A stretch of DNA of 64,000 bases from Diabrotica undecimpunctata (Eukaryota > Arthropoda > Insecta > Coleoptera > Chrysomelidae): the NCBI RefSeq assembly GCF_040954645.1, contig NC_092803.1, positions 12,897,230 through 12,961,229 on the forward strand. Reading direction: 5' to 3'. A program made the position numbers and the translations under genes. Shown here in pieces: positions 32,854 to 43,648 of the stretch. Below the pieces are notes generated by a model, which was not told the origin of the DNA, made no database searches, and saw only the letters and a program-made list of their open reading frames with translations. Each line of letters begins with the position of its first letter. The stretch's first letter is position 1.

Positions 32854-34944
32854 CTATAAAAACTTTCGAGACATTTGTTGCACTGCCCCATAGAACAATA
32901 TTATATGACAAATGTGAATAGATGATAGCGTAATAAACATTAAGTATCTGTTCCGTTGTACATACTGCATACATACTGTTTTACTCGAATTTACTATTAA
33001 GGAGTTTTTTTCGCACCAAGACGTAAACTCATGGGCTAAGGTATTGAGTTTTAACCTCAATTCCTCAGCATTTTCTGCAGATGCCACCAAAGTCGTGTCA
33101 TCAGCATACAAAAAAATATTTTCCGTACTCATATATTTAGGCATATCATTGATATAACAAAGAAATAACAAAGGACCCAGTATTGATCCTTGTGGAACGC
33201 CAAGATCAACGTCATACAAATCTGATTGATAATGACCGACTTTGACATACATCTGTCGATATTCTAGATAGGATTGTAACCATTTTAAAAAATTACCCCG
33301 AAATCCAAGTCCGTTTAGTTTACAAATTGCTACATTTAAATTTATAGAGTCAAAAGCTTTAGTTAAATCAAAAAAGAGGGCTCCAACACATTTCTTTTGA
33401 TCTAATGAACTATAAATGAATTTAAAAAGTGTTGTTGATGCACTCTCGGTTGATTTACCTGAAAGAAACCCATTTTGATATGAACTTATTATGTTATACT
33501 TACCAATAAATGACAACATCCTTTTATGAATGCATTTTTCAATAACCTTACACAAGACAGTGGGTACGGTAATTGGTCTATAATTTTCTAACATAGTTTT
33601 GTTTCCTTTTTTAAACATTGGGGAAACGATACCAATTTTCAAATCAGTGGGAAAAATACCCATCTCTACAGATTTATTTATTAAATCAGTTAACGGTTGA
33701 ATAATGTACACGCTCATATGTTTAACTAGCTTTGTGGAAATGCAATCAATACCCACTGAATTTACATTTTTTAAGGATGAAATGACTTCGGCAACATCGC
33801 TATAGTCAATAGGATAGAAGAAGAATGTTTGGTCAACATTTAAGGTCGTATAGTTTTTAAATTGTGAATTTCCATATTTGGCATTTAATGCATTTTTTGA
33901 AAATGATGAAAAGAATACGCCGAAAGCATTTGCCATCTCTTTTTTATCGTTTATGAAACTTCCTAAGTGTTCGATTTTTTCTATGTTTTTATACTGTCCT
34001 TTTTTTCCAGTTTTGGTATTAACTGTTTTCCAAATAAATTTTTGCTTTTGATGGTTATTTTTGTTGTGAAAAGTATTCTGGAAACAATGCTTTTTTGCTT
34101 CTTGAATTTTATCAGTATACTTCTTTTTGTCTTCTTTATATTTTAATTTTACATCAGGGTCTGTCGAATTTTTTGTCAACCAGAAAAGGTTTTTTAAATC
34201 AACTCCCATCTTTAAGATTTCGTTAGAAATCCAGTTGTTAGTATTATTTTGACTTAATTTTTTTACAACCATAGGACAACATATATCAATATGATACAAT
34301 ATAATATTTACAAAAACAGTATAAGCAAAGTCAATATTGTCGAGATTTTCATAAACAACCTTAAAATCCTCATGATTCAACCTTGTTTGCAATGTTGATA
34401 TACTTGGTTCAGACAAATTTCTAAATGTTATAGTATTCGTTATGTCATTTGTGTGGTGATTTGCTATTGAATTTATATTTGGTATTATAAGTTCCAATCC
34501 ACTATGATCTCCAAGATGAAAATCTCTAACTGTTTCCTCATATGGTAGGGAATAATTTGTAAGAAAACAGTCAATTTTAGATTTTGTTGTTCTGCCATTT
34601 TTATTTGTGAAAATTCTAGTAGGTTCTAAGTTTTGGCATATTAAATTAAAACTTTCAATAATGTCATTCAGTAAAGACTTTTCCCGAGACACACTCAGGT
34701 AATTAATATTAAAATCACCACTTACAATAACATATTTAAAATGATCATAACAATAGTTTAACGCTAAAAATAATTTGTTCATGAAAATCTCTACATCACC
34801 ACTGGGTGCTCTATATATGTTTATCAAACAGTACGTACTTGCATTTAAATTGAAGGTTATACAACAACACTCGAAATTAACTTCTTCTGCTAAACTATTT
34901 ATATACTTTGGTACTTTAAATGACATTGACTCTCTGACAAACAT
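32854..34944 (-). CDS. CR1-like endonuclease/reverse transcriptase ORF (696 codons, damaged)
   Basis: The N-terminal part is an apurinic-type endonuclease: VSGDFNINY (residues 74-82), KIDCFLTN (123-130) and GDHSGLELII (145-154). The RT follows: YRPITVPTVLCKVIEKCIHK (455-474), FFDLTKAFDS (524-533, motif A aspartate), GVPQGSILGPLLF (582-594) and FLYADDTTLV (611-620, both catalytic aspartates intact). After residue 660 the frame is lost: VNSSKTVCMQ runs into a segment that lacks about 80-90 residues of the thumb, and the C-terminal region continues in another frame (32,974-32,474: TEQILNVYYAIIYSHLSYNI to the stop). The reading frame is also open upstream of the first ATG to about 35,060 (VTETWCNELSVNSINF), so 34,944 is not the original start. 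It would copy element RNA and nick target DNA if complete. Confidence 0.85.
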   Translation of the reverse strand: MFVRESMSFKVPKYINSLAEEVNFECCCITFNLNASTYCLINIYRAPSGDVEIFMNKLFLALNYCYDHFKYVIVSGDFNINYLSVSREKSLLNDIIESFNLICQNLEPTRIFTNKNGRTTKSKIDCFLTNYSLPYEETVRDFHLGDHSGLELIIPNINSIANHHTNDITNTITFRNLSEPSISTLQTRLNHEDFKVVYENLDNIDFAYTVFVNIILYHIDICCPMVVKKLSQNNTNNWISNEILKMGVDLKNLFWLTKNSTDPDVKLKYKEDKKKYTDKIQEAKKHCFQNTFHNKNNHQKQKFIWKTVNTKTGKKGQYKNIEKIEHLGSFINDKKEMANAFGVFFSSFSKNALNAKYGNSQFKNYTTLNVDQTFFFYPIDYSDVAEVISSLKNVNSVGIDCISTKLVKHMSVYIIQPLTDLINKSVEMGIFPTDLKIGIVSPMFKKGNKTMLENYRPITVPTVLCKVIEKCIHKRMLSFIGKYNIISSYQNGFLSGKSTESASTTLFKFIYSSLDQKKCVGALFFDLTKAFDSINLNVAICKLNGLGFRGNFLKWLQSYLEYRQMYVKVGHYQSDLYDVDLGVPQGSILGPLLFLCYINDMPKYMSTENIFLYADDTTLVASAENAEELRLKLNTLAHEFTSWCEKNSLIVNSSKTVCMQYVQRNRYLMFITLSSIHICHIILFYGAVQQMSRKFL

Positions 34945-35060
34945 TAGGACACCACCGTGGATTTTTTCAAGTCTATTATATGAAGCAGCTTGACAGTAAT
35001 TCTCAAAATTAATACTATTTACACTTAACTCATTACACCATGTCTCAGTAACACAATATA

Positions 35061-35346
35061 AGGTTGCTTCAAAAAAATGGTCGCAACTTAGAGTTTTCAG
35101 CTGTTAAAAATGCGATGTATTAAAGATAAAGTAAATGACAGCTACCGCGCAACGCTACTGGTTTGTAGTGTCAGTTGTGTGAGTTTTTTAAGCATGAATC
35201 GATAGATATGTAATTATATATGTACATATTATCACTTGTCAAACCAGTGTCGTTGTTCGCTAACTCTATTTTACTTTAACTTTTATACCTCGTGTTTTTA
35301 ACAGCTGGCAACCCGAATTTGCGACAATTTTCTCTCAGGCAACCTT
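35061..35346. mobile_element. Inverted-repeat MITE in the CR1-like LINE
   Basis: The left end begins AGGTTGCTTCAAAAAAATGG and the right end, reverse-complemented, begins AGGTTGCCTGAGAGAAAATT. The arms stay alignable for about 105 bp (shared GTCGCAA, CAGCTGTTAAAAA, AAAGTTAAAGTAAA-like, CTGGTTTG). TATA flanks both ends (35,057-35,060 and 35,347-35,350), consistent with a duplicated TA-type target. The 286-bp element has no ORF and is probably mobilised by a Tc1/mariner-type transposase. Confidence 0.78.
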
Positions 35347-35479
35347 ATATCATCATATTCAGAAAAAAATTTGCTTTTATTTAATATAAAAAACATGCAT
35401 ATACGTCATAAACAGCGTATTCTTGTGTTGCTGTATTGTTGCGAATGAAATAAAATTTTTGTTCAACAATTAATTACTA

Positions 35480-36045
35480 CTAAGTGAATTAATATTTGCT
35501 GCCTATTTTTAACAGTGCTATAATAACTTGCAATTGCAATAACTATAATTGCATTTATATACATCTAACCTAACCTAACGTGGTCGATAATAAGCTCCTC
35601 TCTCAAGTTACGCGTTCACTAGAATGCTTGTACATTTGACGCAGAAACTATTAGCCCTAAAAGCCATGTTACAATCGGAGAGCTGTACATAAAATGATTT
35701 AATAATAAATAGCACTCCAAAGCTTATAATTATTTAGTTTAATATACAAATAATAACTCCATAGCGTTTAGTTTAAATTAAATGGTTAAAAAACAGAACT
35801 TAAAAAAGAAGGTCCTACAACTAAGGCTTCTACTTATTAGTAGCCAAGATAGTCCTTTAAAAAAATGCTGTTATCTTAATTAGGTATAAATAAATACATA
35901 TCACAGTTCAGTTATTATATCACATCGTGCTTATCATCATCATCTGAATCTGAAGTTGTGTTGTTTGGTTCAACGATAATTGCTTCTAATAAGCATTTAT
36001 CAACTAAGAAATCTAAGTTTCATAACTTTCCTTCCTCCTTTATTG
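35480..36045. other. Unassigned intergenic DNA
   Basis: No gene is recognised. 35,566-35,579 has two CCTAA units, which is too short to be a telomeric array. Confidence 0.5.
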
Positions 36046-36049
36046 CAGT

Positions 36050-36900
36050 GTGTTTCAAGAACTTCATAGCAGCCTTTCTAGAGGACATTTTGGAGCTAAA
36101 ATAAAAATTGCCAAAGTTCGAGACCGATTTTATTAGATCATTTGTCGCCGAGATGTAGAAGATTGGTTCAAGAAATAAGATTCATGTAATGGTAGAAAAG
36201 GTACTTTAGCCAGAAGTCGTGGTCACATGACCCATATATCTTTCCTAAGAGTGTTTTGAATGACTTGCAGTGGAAATTCTCTGCCCGCTTCCAATAACAG
36301 AGAGAGAAAATAAGTACTTAATAGAGAAAAAATTTTGAATCAAAAATATTGGAAAGAATTAATGAAAATCTTGGGTATTAAGACAACTCGCACTATGCCT
36401 CTCCATCAGCAATCAGATTTGTTTGTTTGTCAGTACCTTCCAACGTTCTTCGATAACAATCGAAAAGATTTGGATACTTAAGTTGTTTTATTTCTATTAG
36501 CCTATAGAAGTTCCGAACATAACAATAGCAGTTATTCTCCATTAATGATTATCACCGGAATAGAAATGAAACATCATTAAGATCTTATTTTTGATGATTG
36601 CCTCCCTGCAAACAAGAACTCTCATCCCTGATGTACATCAAAAATTTGAAAAACAAAAACGAAAACTAAACGTAAAATTTGAAGATTCAAAGTGATAAAG
36701 CCAAGACCAGGCTCGACATGCATGCTGCCAGGATAACTTTTGAAAAAGGTGACCCAGTATAGTAATACAACCCCAAATGTAAGAAAGGGCTTTGTCCAAA
36801 ACTTCAACGACACTGAGAGGGCCAGTACACCATCCTGCAGAAAATAAACGATTTACCTTGTTCTACCCTGTTCATTCTGACCCTAATAGGCCAGTTATAC
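36050..36900 (+). pseudogene. Gypsy-type LTR-retrotransposon integrase relic
   Basis: The plus strand encodes, with stops, the zinc-binding N-terminal part of a Gypsy integrase: LHSSLSRGHFGAKIKIAKVR, then CRRDVEDWFKK, DSCNGRKGTLARSRGH. The catalytic core is mostly missing around 36,200-36,340. The region after the core follows: LGIKTTRTMPLHQQSD, DLDT and LFLLAYRSSEHNNSSYSPLM, then the C-terminal part KAKTRLDMHAARITFEKGDP and YYNPKCKKGLCPKLQR. No long terminal repeats, protease or RT were found nearby, so this is an isolated fragment. No intact reading frame exists. Confidence 0.82.
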
Positions 36901-36959
36901 GATATTCATAACTAAAGAGGAAGGAACAGTGTTACGAGAGTTTTTTATTCCATATAGAA

Positions 36960-39125
36960 AAACTCCTTTGGCGAAAAAGAAGAAATTAAAAATATAGAAG
37001 ATTCTTAATGTCACTATCATAAAGATATCATAAAGCTGATCATTATACATAGTGTGTCACTATTTTTAATTGTTTTTGTATGCTAAGTCACTAATTTACA
37101 CATTTGCAGATTATACGATTAATTTTCATCGAGATCGCTCCCGAGAAATGTTGTGTACTAGAAATTTTTGTAGACAATTTTCGATATGAAATAGAAACGT
37201 TTACTCCAAATGGCTAATTTTCACTTCTAAAAATGTAAAAACTAATTAATTAAACAGACAGCGAGCAGTATTTACTAGCAATAAGCACTTTAAGCACATC
37301 GTGAAGCCAAAATTATTCGCACATAGCACTACTGACCTTTTCAAGTACATAGTTAAGTCCTCTTTCATACACATTTCAAGACATTTTTCTTTTATTTGAA
37401 TTCTCAACGCTTTATTTAGATTTTTAAATCGCTCTGTGAAGCTTTATATTCCTTAATGAAATTCCTAGTCTCCTCAAACTATCTTAAAACGCTAAGCTTC
37501 CCGTCTTTTCGCGAAAGCCCTCCCACGCTTCATGGCACTTAGAGTCGTTTTCAAGCTCGAGCCACTGGCGCTGGCTTGAGCAGTCATCTATAAAAACTAT
37601 TTTCTCGTTACGGTTAAAAAATGGGCTAATTTAAAAGTTGCAAATAAATAGCCCTGAAAGTCCCCGTTATCCCATATATATCCCGAACGCCGATGACGTC
37701 AGGGACGGACTCAGGGTCAACCCATTTATTCGATCATGTGTGTCTATATAATTTTAAAAATCAAGAAATATTAATTTAATTATTATGTAGAGGAAGTACA
37801 GTACATTCAACCAACTTACACCTCTAAACGATTAACGGAATTCGCAGAAAACCTTTCGTTGTATTAAAAGACACGGTAAACTGCACTGGTGTTCTCCACA
37901 ATGTTTAATACTTTGCTAAATTTTAGGTATGAAATAAATATATGTGTTATTCACCCGTTGTTCATAGTTTTGTATATTTTGTTACATTTTTTTTAAATAG
38001 TATTCTTGCATAATGTTATATAATGTAAATTTCTTTCACCCACTTGTTTAATAATTTTTTCTAAAACAAATACTACCGTGCTAAGGATAATTTATATTTA
38101 AAGTAGATATACAAAGTACTAAAATATCACTTTTAATTTTTATTAAAAAATACTTCGGAGTAAACTAGAACATTTTGTCAATTTAAATTGTGGTGGTTAA
38201 ATTGACCATATGACTGTTAGAGTGTATCGTTTTTGAGATGTCTGCGATTGCGGATTAAAGTTAACTATATTTAGCTTTTTATTTTCAAATGAAAATACTT
38301 ATACTAAAAATAAAATTGTAGGAAACATTTTAATTTGTTTATGTACGGTTTCCAACCATTTGTTATAGTACATCCACTAATAATTTTCCAACATAAACAT
38401 GTCTTATTCTGGTATCAAAGAGACCGCCTTTCAAATCAAGGTTGTCAGACATATTTCCTAAAATTCCTAAGGTTATATTTAAAAAATATTCTCTATTTTC
38501 TATTCGTTATTATTCAATTGCTAGTCAACGAACGACACTCTTAAAAAATAATATGAACTTATTCTCAAAAATATATATATAAATTAATTAACTAGGTGCT
38601 AATATTTCCATGGACTCTTCACTAATGAATTAAAGCAACCGTGAACTTTGTATATATTACTTATATTCTAAGTAATTTTCGAATATTGGCAACATTGTAG
38701 TCTGGAGAGAATTTGAACGTTCGACGTTGCCCTGTTGGTGAATTTAGCGGTAATACTTTTATAGATATAATGATCGACTTTTAAGAAATCAGACAACTTT
38801 TAAGAATCCAAGTTCTCAAAAACGGTTTCAAGAATTGTATTATTTTTTTCCAAATTTCATTGATTTTATACCTTACCTGGAAACATGAAAAATTGCAGAT
38901 ATATTAATAATGGTATTAAGGTTATATTCACTAATTTTAAACTCATGCATTATGGCAACAGCGCGAAGCGCAAACCAATAAATTCTAATGAACACCTGTT
39001 GTCTGCTATGCGATACCCTAAAATATTTCCTATTGCAGAGGCGTAGGCTTATAAGGTATAGGTAATATAAGTTATAAGTAATATTATATTTTTCTAGGAT
39101 GGCATTTTTTAAGATGCATCAACTT
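36960..39125. other. Unassigned intergenic DNA
   Basis: No gene or repeat family is recognised in this 2.2-kb stretch. 37,500-37,740 is somewhat GC-richer but has no convincing reading frame. The short frame at 38,335-38,544 has no family features. Confidence 0.45.
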
Positions 39126-39127
39126 CT

Positions 39128-39475
39128 GTGTTATCAATAAATAATGACAATTATGTTAATGACAGCTCTGAATTAAAAAATAAAGATTTGCACGTACAAT
39201 CCCAAAGAATAGTTTTAAATATGTATGAGTGTTTGAAAAAAGAAAATATTGGGATGGCTGATAATGCAATTGTTTCGAGAATTCATGTATTAAAAAAATC
39301 GGGTATAAGACGATATATACAATTATTAAATTAGGCACAGTTACAGATCATTCCTTAAAACGAAAGCGACCAAATAAAAAATTGGGTAGGATTGACACTG
39401 CTGCAAAAGACGTTATTCAGCGAACAGTTTACAATTTTACAGGCACACTGACGATTCTTTTCAGTCCTTCTAATT
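39128..39475 (+). pseudogene. N-terminal fragment of an IS630/Tc1-mariner-type transposase
   Basis: The plus-strand frame includes QSQRIVLNMYECLKKENIG, ADNAIVSRIHVLKKSGIRRY and, after a stop at about 39,332, KRKRPNKKLGRIDTAAKDVI with QRTVYNF. It matches the helix-turn-helix N-terminus and the basic/'DTAAKDVIQRTV' linker of a repeat-encoded DDE family common in insects. The catalytic domain does not follow; an inverted-repeat MITE starts at about 39,530. A second relic of the same broad type is at 41,321-42,448. Confidence 0.55.
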
Positions 39476-39529
39476 AATTTCTTTACAGCTATCGCGATGC
39501 ATCTTGAACACTAGTATTCATTATTATAC

Positions 39530-40400
39530 AGTGTGTCGCATTTAAGATGAAGACAACTCTATATATCAGCTACTAAAATACATACAGATTTGACATTTTG
39601 CACAGTCATACATGTTGTTAGTGCACATTTTTTTAAGATAGTCATCTGAAATTTAAATTTTAAACGCGGCTTACTGCGAATCCACAAACAGGGTAAATTT
39701 TCGATATTTTGCTTCGCGTTAGAGAAATCGGAAAAACTTATTTGGAAAAGTTGTTCCACTTATTGTAAACGCACATACCAAATTTCATGACAAAATTCGC
39801 AATTTTAGTTTTTCAGTATTATTTGTAATCTCGATCCTAAATCTACAATTGGCTGTCTAAAGATGCATCTCGGGACAGCCAACTGTCCGTTTTAGAATCC
39901 TGACTACAATTGAAGAGCTTATTTCCAAAGTGTCTTACATCCATATAATGAAATCCATGAAATTACAGATTTTCATACAAATTTAACATACAAATTATAC
40001 AATTTTACAATTTTCATATGCACTTTTAAATGGTAAATAAGAAGTTGTTTTGGTACATATAACTTTATTCTAGACTTGAAGAAATCTATAAAGTTTAAAA
40101 AAAGAAAATTTAAAAAATCGAAATTTTGGATTTAAGACACTGGAAATAAGCTCTTCAATTAATGAAAAAAGTAAAAGTGCGAATTTTGACATAAAACTTT
40201 GTTATGTGGGGTTAAAATAATATTTGGAACATCTTTTCCAAATAACTTTTTCAGATATCTCTAACTCGAAGCAAAATATTGAAGATTCACCCTGTTTGTG
40301 CATTAACAGTAGGCCGTGTTTAAAAATTAAATTTCAGTTGACTATCTTAATTGCTGGATAGACAATGTTTTAAAATTTTCTGACAGAATGAGCCATTATT
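39530..40400. mobile_element. Long-inverted-repeat MITE (about 0.87 kb)
   Basis: The outer 300 bp on each side are diverged inverted copies. The left side reads CAAACAGGGTAAATTTTCGA near 39,686 and the inverse of the right side reads CAAACAGGGTGAATCTTCAA near 40,303. Both continue with ATATTTTGCTTCG, GTTAGAGA, and ACTTATTTGGAAAAG or a near match, and further in share CAAAATTCGCA and GAAGAGCTTATTTCCA. The centre, about 39,840-39,900, is short and itself has an inverted pair (GGCTGTC and GACAGCC). No ORF is credible here; the minus-strand frame at 39,559-39,759 lies in the repeat arm. Confidence 0.75.
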
Positions 40401-40479
40401 TACAGATAATTGTAAAAAAATATTATGGTTTATGTAAAAACTAAATAATAAGTCCAATATTCTTATAAATCACTAAAAT

Positions 40480-41315
40480 TAACAAGCTTTAATTTGAAAG
40501 AATTAATTTGTTATTTATTCGGTGTTGTGAGCCCGCTCCCATTTGAAAAAAAACTGATTCTGTCCTTTGAAGAGTCCTATTCAAAAATGCCCCGTTTAAA
40601 CAAATCGAAGGTTGAAGGGTGCCGGACATTTTTGCCGGAAACAATTCAAATTCAAAAGATCACCTTTTTCTGCTACGGAAAATATTGCTCCGATTTCTCA
40701 CCAAAATCAATGTTGATACTTTAGTTTAGATACTCTTGAATCTCAAAAATACTCATTTACATATTTTTCAAGCCTCGAAAATGCATATTAGGTATCGCAT
40801 TTTTCGGATTTTAAATCGCTTATATCTCCAAAACTATTAACTTTTGAGAAAAATGACATAGATCTTATTTAGAGTCACCCAAAAACCTAAAAAATATTTC
40901 TTGGAGCACAAAAGGTGATATTTTGAATTTGTTTAAAAAATTGTTTAAACAATTTCTGCCCAAAAATTGAGAAATTTTCCTGAATATAATTATGTAAAAA
41001 TTAATAAAAATTATATGATTTTTCTTGAAATATGCGTTTGATAACTGATCCCTTTTCTTAATTTCCACGCCAATGGTCGGCATCGACATCAAAGAACCTC
41101 AAAAGCCGACGCTTGGCAAATTGACAATGGAAAAAGTATACCTTTTTATCAAACATAATTATATTACAATCGGCATTCTTAACGATCATTAGGCTAATTT
41201 GCTTAATGTGTTTAGGATCTTTGTAAGCGGTTATGTTATATTTTACCTCCCACAGTACCTGTCGTGTTAATCTAAACTCAGCATATTGTAATTCAAACCT
41301 ATAGTTTCAAGTGAC
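40480..41315. other. Noncoding, AT-rich, probably repetitive
   Basis: The sequence has the look of an interspersed noncoding repeat (runs such as CTCCAAAACTATTAACTTTT and AATTGTTTAAACAATT), but no terminal repeats or coding frame were recognised. Confidence 0.35.
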
Positions 41316-41320
41316 CATCA

Positions 41321-42448
41321 TGTCTAGACGTAAGTTGGATATTAATGAATTAATTGCAAATGTGCATAAATACTTTACCATGGAAACGAGACAATGGTGG
41401 ACCTTCAAAGTCATTATTATGTATAAATCAACGCGTTTATGACGCACTCGGGATAAGTGAAAGCTAAAAACTGTAATGAAGACTGTCAGAGATTCTCATG
41501 ATGATCGTACTGTGACTAAGTATCACGAAGACCAGAAAACAACTCGTAACTATTCTAGGAGCATTGACTTACCTGATGGAGAAAAATTTGAAATTCGCAA
41601 TATTTTGTATCGAATGCGTGGAAACAATCAAAATTAACTAATTCTGAAATTAAGAGCACTAGCCTTTGGAAAGTGTTGAGAGATTTAGGATTTAAATTCA
41701 AAAAAGAAAATAATAGGTTACTTTATTGCAAACGGAGTAATGTGGTTCACAAAAGAATTAAATTTTTGAGAGAATATACTACACTTAAATCTGAAATGCA
41801 ACATTCTTATACTTAGATGAGACATGGATATTTGCAAAGGGTGGAATTAAAAGAATTTGGCAAGACGACAGCATAAAATCAATAAAACACACAAATAGCG
41901 AAGGCAAAAGCATCATTCTTCATGCAGGAGGGAAAGAAGGCTTTATAGACAACGCAAATTTGATTTTTTCTTTAAAATCAAAATCTGCTGATTACCATGA
42001 AAACATGAAAGCAAATATATTTGTTAAATAGCTTGAGGAGAAACTGTTACCTAGCCTGAGTAAACCATCAGTTATAGTTTTAGATAATGCACCTTACAAT
42101 TCGGAGATTTTAAAGAAACAACCAAAACAGTCGTGGAACGTACCGAGCCAAAAAAATTGATTAGTTAAAAATAATATCAATTTTCCGGAATACGCCTTCA
42201 AATCAGAGTTACTGAAAATTTCGAAACGTAATGAAAAACGAACAGTTTATATAGTTGACAAATGGCAAGAAGCTCTTAAAACTGCAACTCCAGAAATATG
42301 GGCCAAAACTGTAAATAAATGTGAAAAATTAGTAGAAGAAAGGTGGATCCGGGAAAATAAAATTAGTGAAATTAATTCAGTGATTATAGATTTACATAAT
42401 GATAGCGGTAGTGAATTTAGTGAATTTAGTATTAAAAAAAATGTATAA
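41321..42448 (+). pseudogene. IS630/Tc1-mariner-type DDE transposase, inactive
   Basis: The start MSRRKLDINELIANVHKYF at 41,321 is a plausible N-terminus. After shifts, LKTVMKTVRDSHDDRTV and an 'SLWKVLRDLGFKFKKENNR' segment follow. The catalytic part reads LYLDETWIFAKGGIKRIWQD (first aspartate), HAGGKEGFIDNANLIFSLKS, SADYHENMKANIFVK, and PSVIVLDNAPYNSEILKK (second aspartate). The third acidic residue, normally in a 'PIE' motif after a tyrosine/proline-rich stretch, is absent: the sequence passes from YAFKSELLKISKRNE directly to VDKWQEALKTATPEIWAKTV. The end is acidic (HNDSGSEFSEFS). At least four stops or frameshifts. It is most similar to DDE families with a 'DETW' box. Confidence 0.75.
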
Positions 42449-42449
42449 A

Positions 42450-43645
42450 ATGGAAAACACCACGAATAAATAGCAGTTGATTAACATTTTAAAAACGATA
42501 TTTAAGTTAGCTAACATTTCATAATCTTTTCCACTAACAATAATAAGAGAAAAGTAAAATTTTGCAAAATAAATATTTATTTTAAATTGTTTAAAAAAAT
42601 TACTGGGTTCAATAAACAATTCAAAAATTAACTAAATATATTTTTATACTTTAATCAACAAAGTACCCCAAATAAAAAAAACATCAATTTTCGTTGACCA
42701 GATCCAGAGATATTGCGACTTTTATAAATTTGATGTTATAAGTTTGGTTTTTATAGTAGTAAAATCGAGACGGTGCAAATTGCTTCACTTTTAAATCCTT
42801 CGTCTTTGGCACATCATATACGGCTAATTTTTAAAGAAATCGGTTTGAAATTTATTTTCTCAAAACTTGAACATTAAATATTTTAAATGGAGCTTTTTAA
42901 ATTTCTTGATATTTTTAAGCAAAGCCCCGGTAAATTAAAAAAAGCTAAATCGGATTTAAAGGGTAGTAGGAAATTGTATTTTCTCTTCTCTTCTTTCTCT
43001 TCAATTTAGTGCTTTTAAAATTTGAAATATGAATTTATTGAATATATCTGAATCTGTTTTACAATCATTAAGCAATAAATTAACAAAAATAACTTTAGAC
43101 GCTTTCATTTTTAGGGATATTTTTATGCTTTTTCCCTATCTTTTCAGTTTTCAGCTATTTCAGTTCTTTTTCATATTATAAGGATTGAAATAAATATAAA
43201 TAAAAAAAAATGGTAAAGTCCAAAAGGTTTATTATATCTAACTATTGTTACAAACTTAAAGAAAAATATATACATAAAAAAATATTTTGTGTAATTAAAA
43301 AAAAATACATTTTTGTTTACCGAAGAAATGGTCCTGTAATATGAAATACCTATATGAGGTAATATGAAATACTATGAAATATTCTTCTAACTACAAAAAT
43401 CGCAAATATAGCAATTGTGTTCTGCCTCAGCGCATAACTTGTGTGCCCAGAACTCGCATCTTATGACCCTCTTCATAATCGGCGATTACAGACAAGTAAG
43501 AGCGAGCATGACTGTGTAGAGGGCATACTCGGCTATACCCGCCCTACAACCCTTGCAGGTTTTTCTGGGACGGATCAAAGGGAATCGCTTGATTCTTGGT
43601 ATTCGACAGGATGATTGTGCCAGTTATAGACGATCACATGATCAG
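42450..43645. other. Unassigned intergenic DNA
   Basis: No gene is recognised. 43,340-43,385 has short imperfect repeats of AATATGAAATACTAT type. Confidence 0.45.
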
Positions 43646-43648
43646 CCA

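Larger units (their letters stand above)
32330..35475 (-). mobile_element. CR1-like LINE with a long EN-RT ORF, carrying a MITE
   Basis: The element runs on the minus strand. Coding sequence is open from about 35,060 to 32,854 and, after a deletion with frame change near 32,964, to 32,474. The 3' end at about 32,360-32,330 has AATAAAG followed by (TTA)n, the short-repeat tail typical of CR1-like elements. At 35,061-35,346 a MITE interrupts the endonuclease region, and the decayed endonuclease start continues beyond it (LNKSKFFSEYDDI) to roughly 35,475. The 5' end is therefore uncertain. Because most of the ORF is still open, this is one of the youngest LINEs in the window, though it is no longer functional. 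Confidence 0.85.

Noticed and set aside
35061..35346. 5' end of the CR1-like LINE
   Set aside because: The sequence has inverted-repeat ends and flanking TATA, and LINE-like coding resumes beyond it, so it is an insertion and not the LINE's own 5' region.
35566..35579. Insect telomeric (CCTAA)n repeat
   Set aside because: Only two units; no array and no associated telomeric element.
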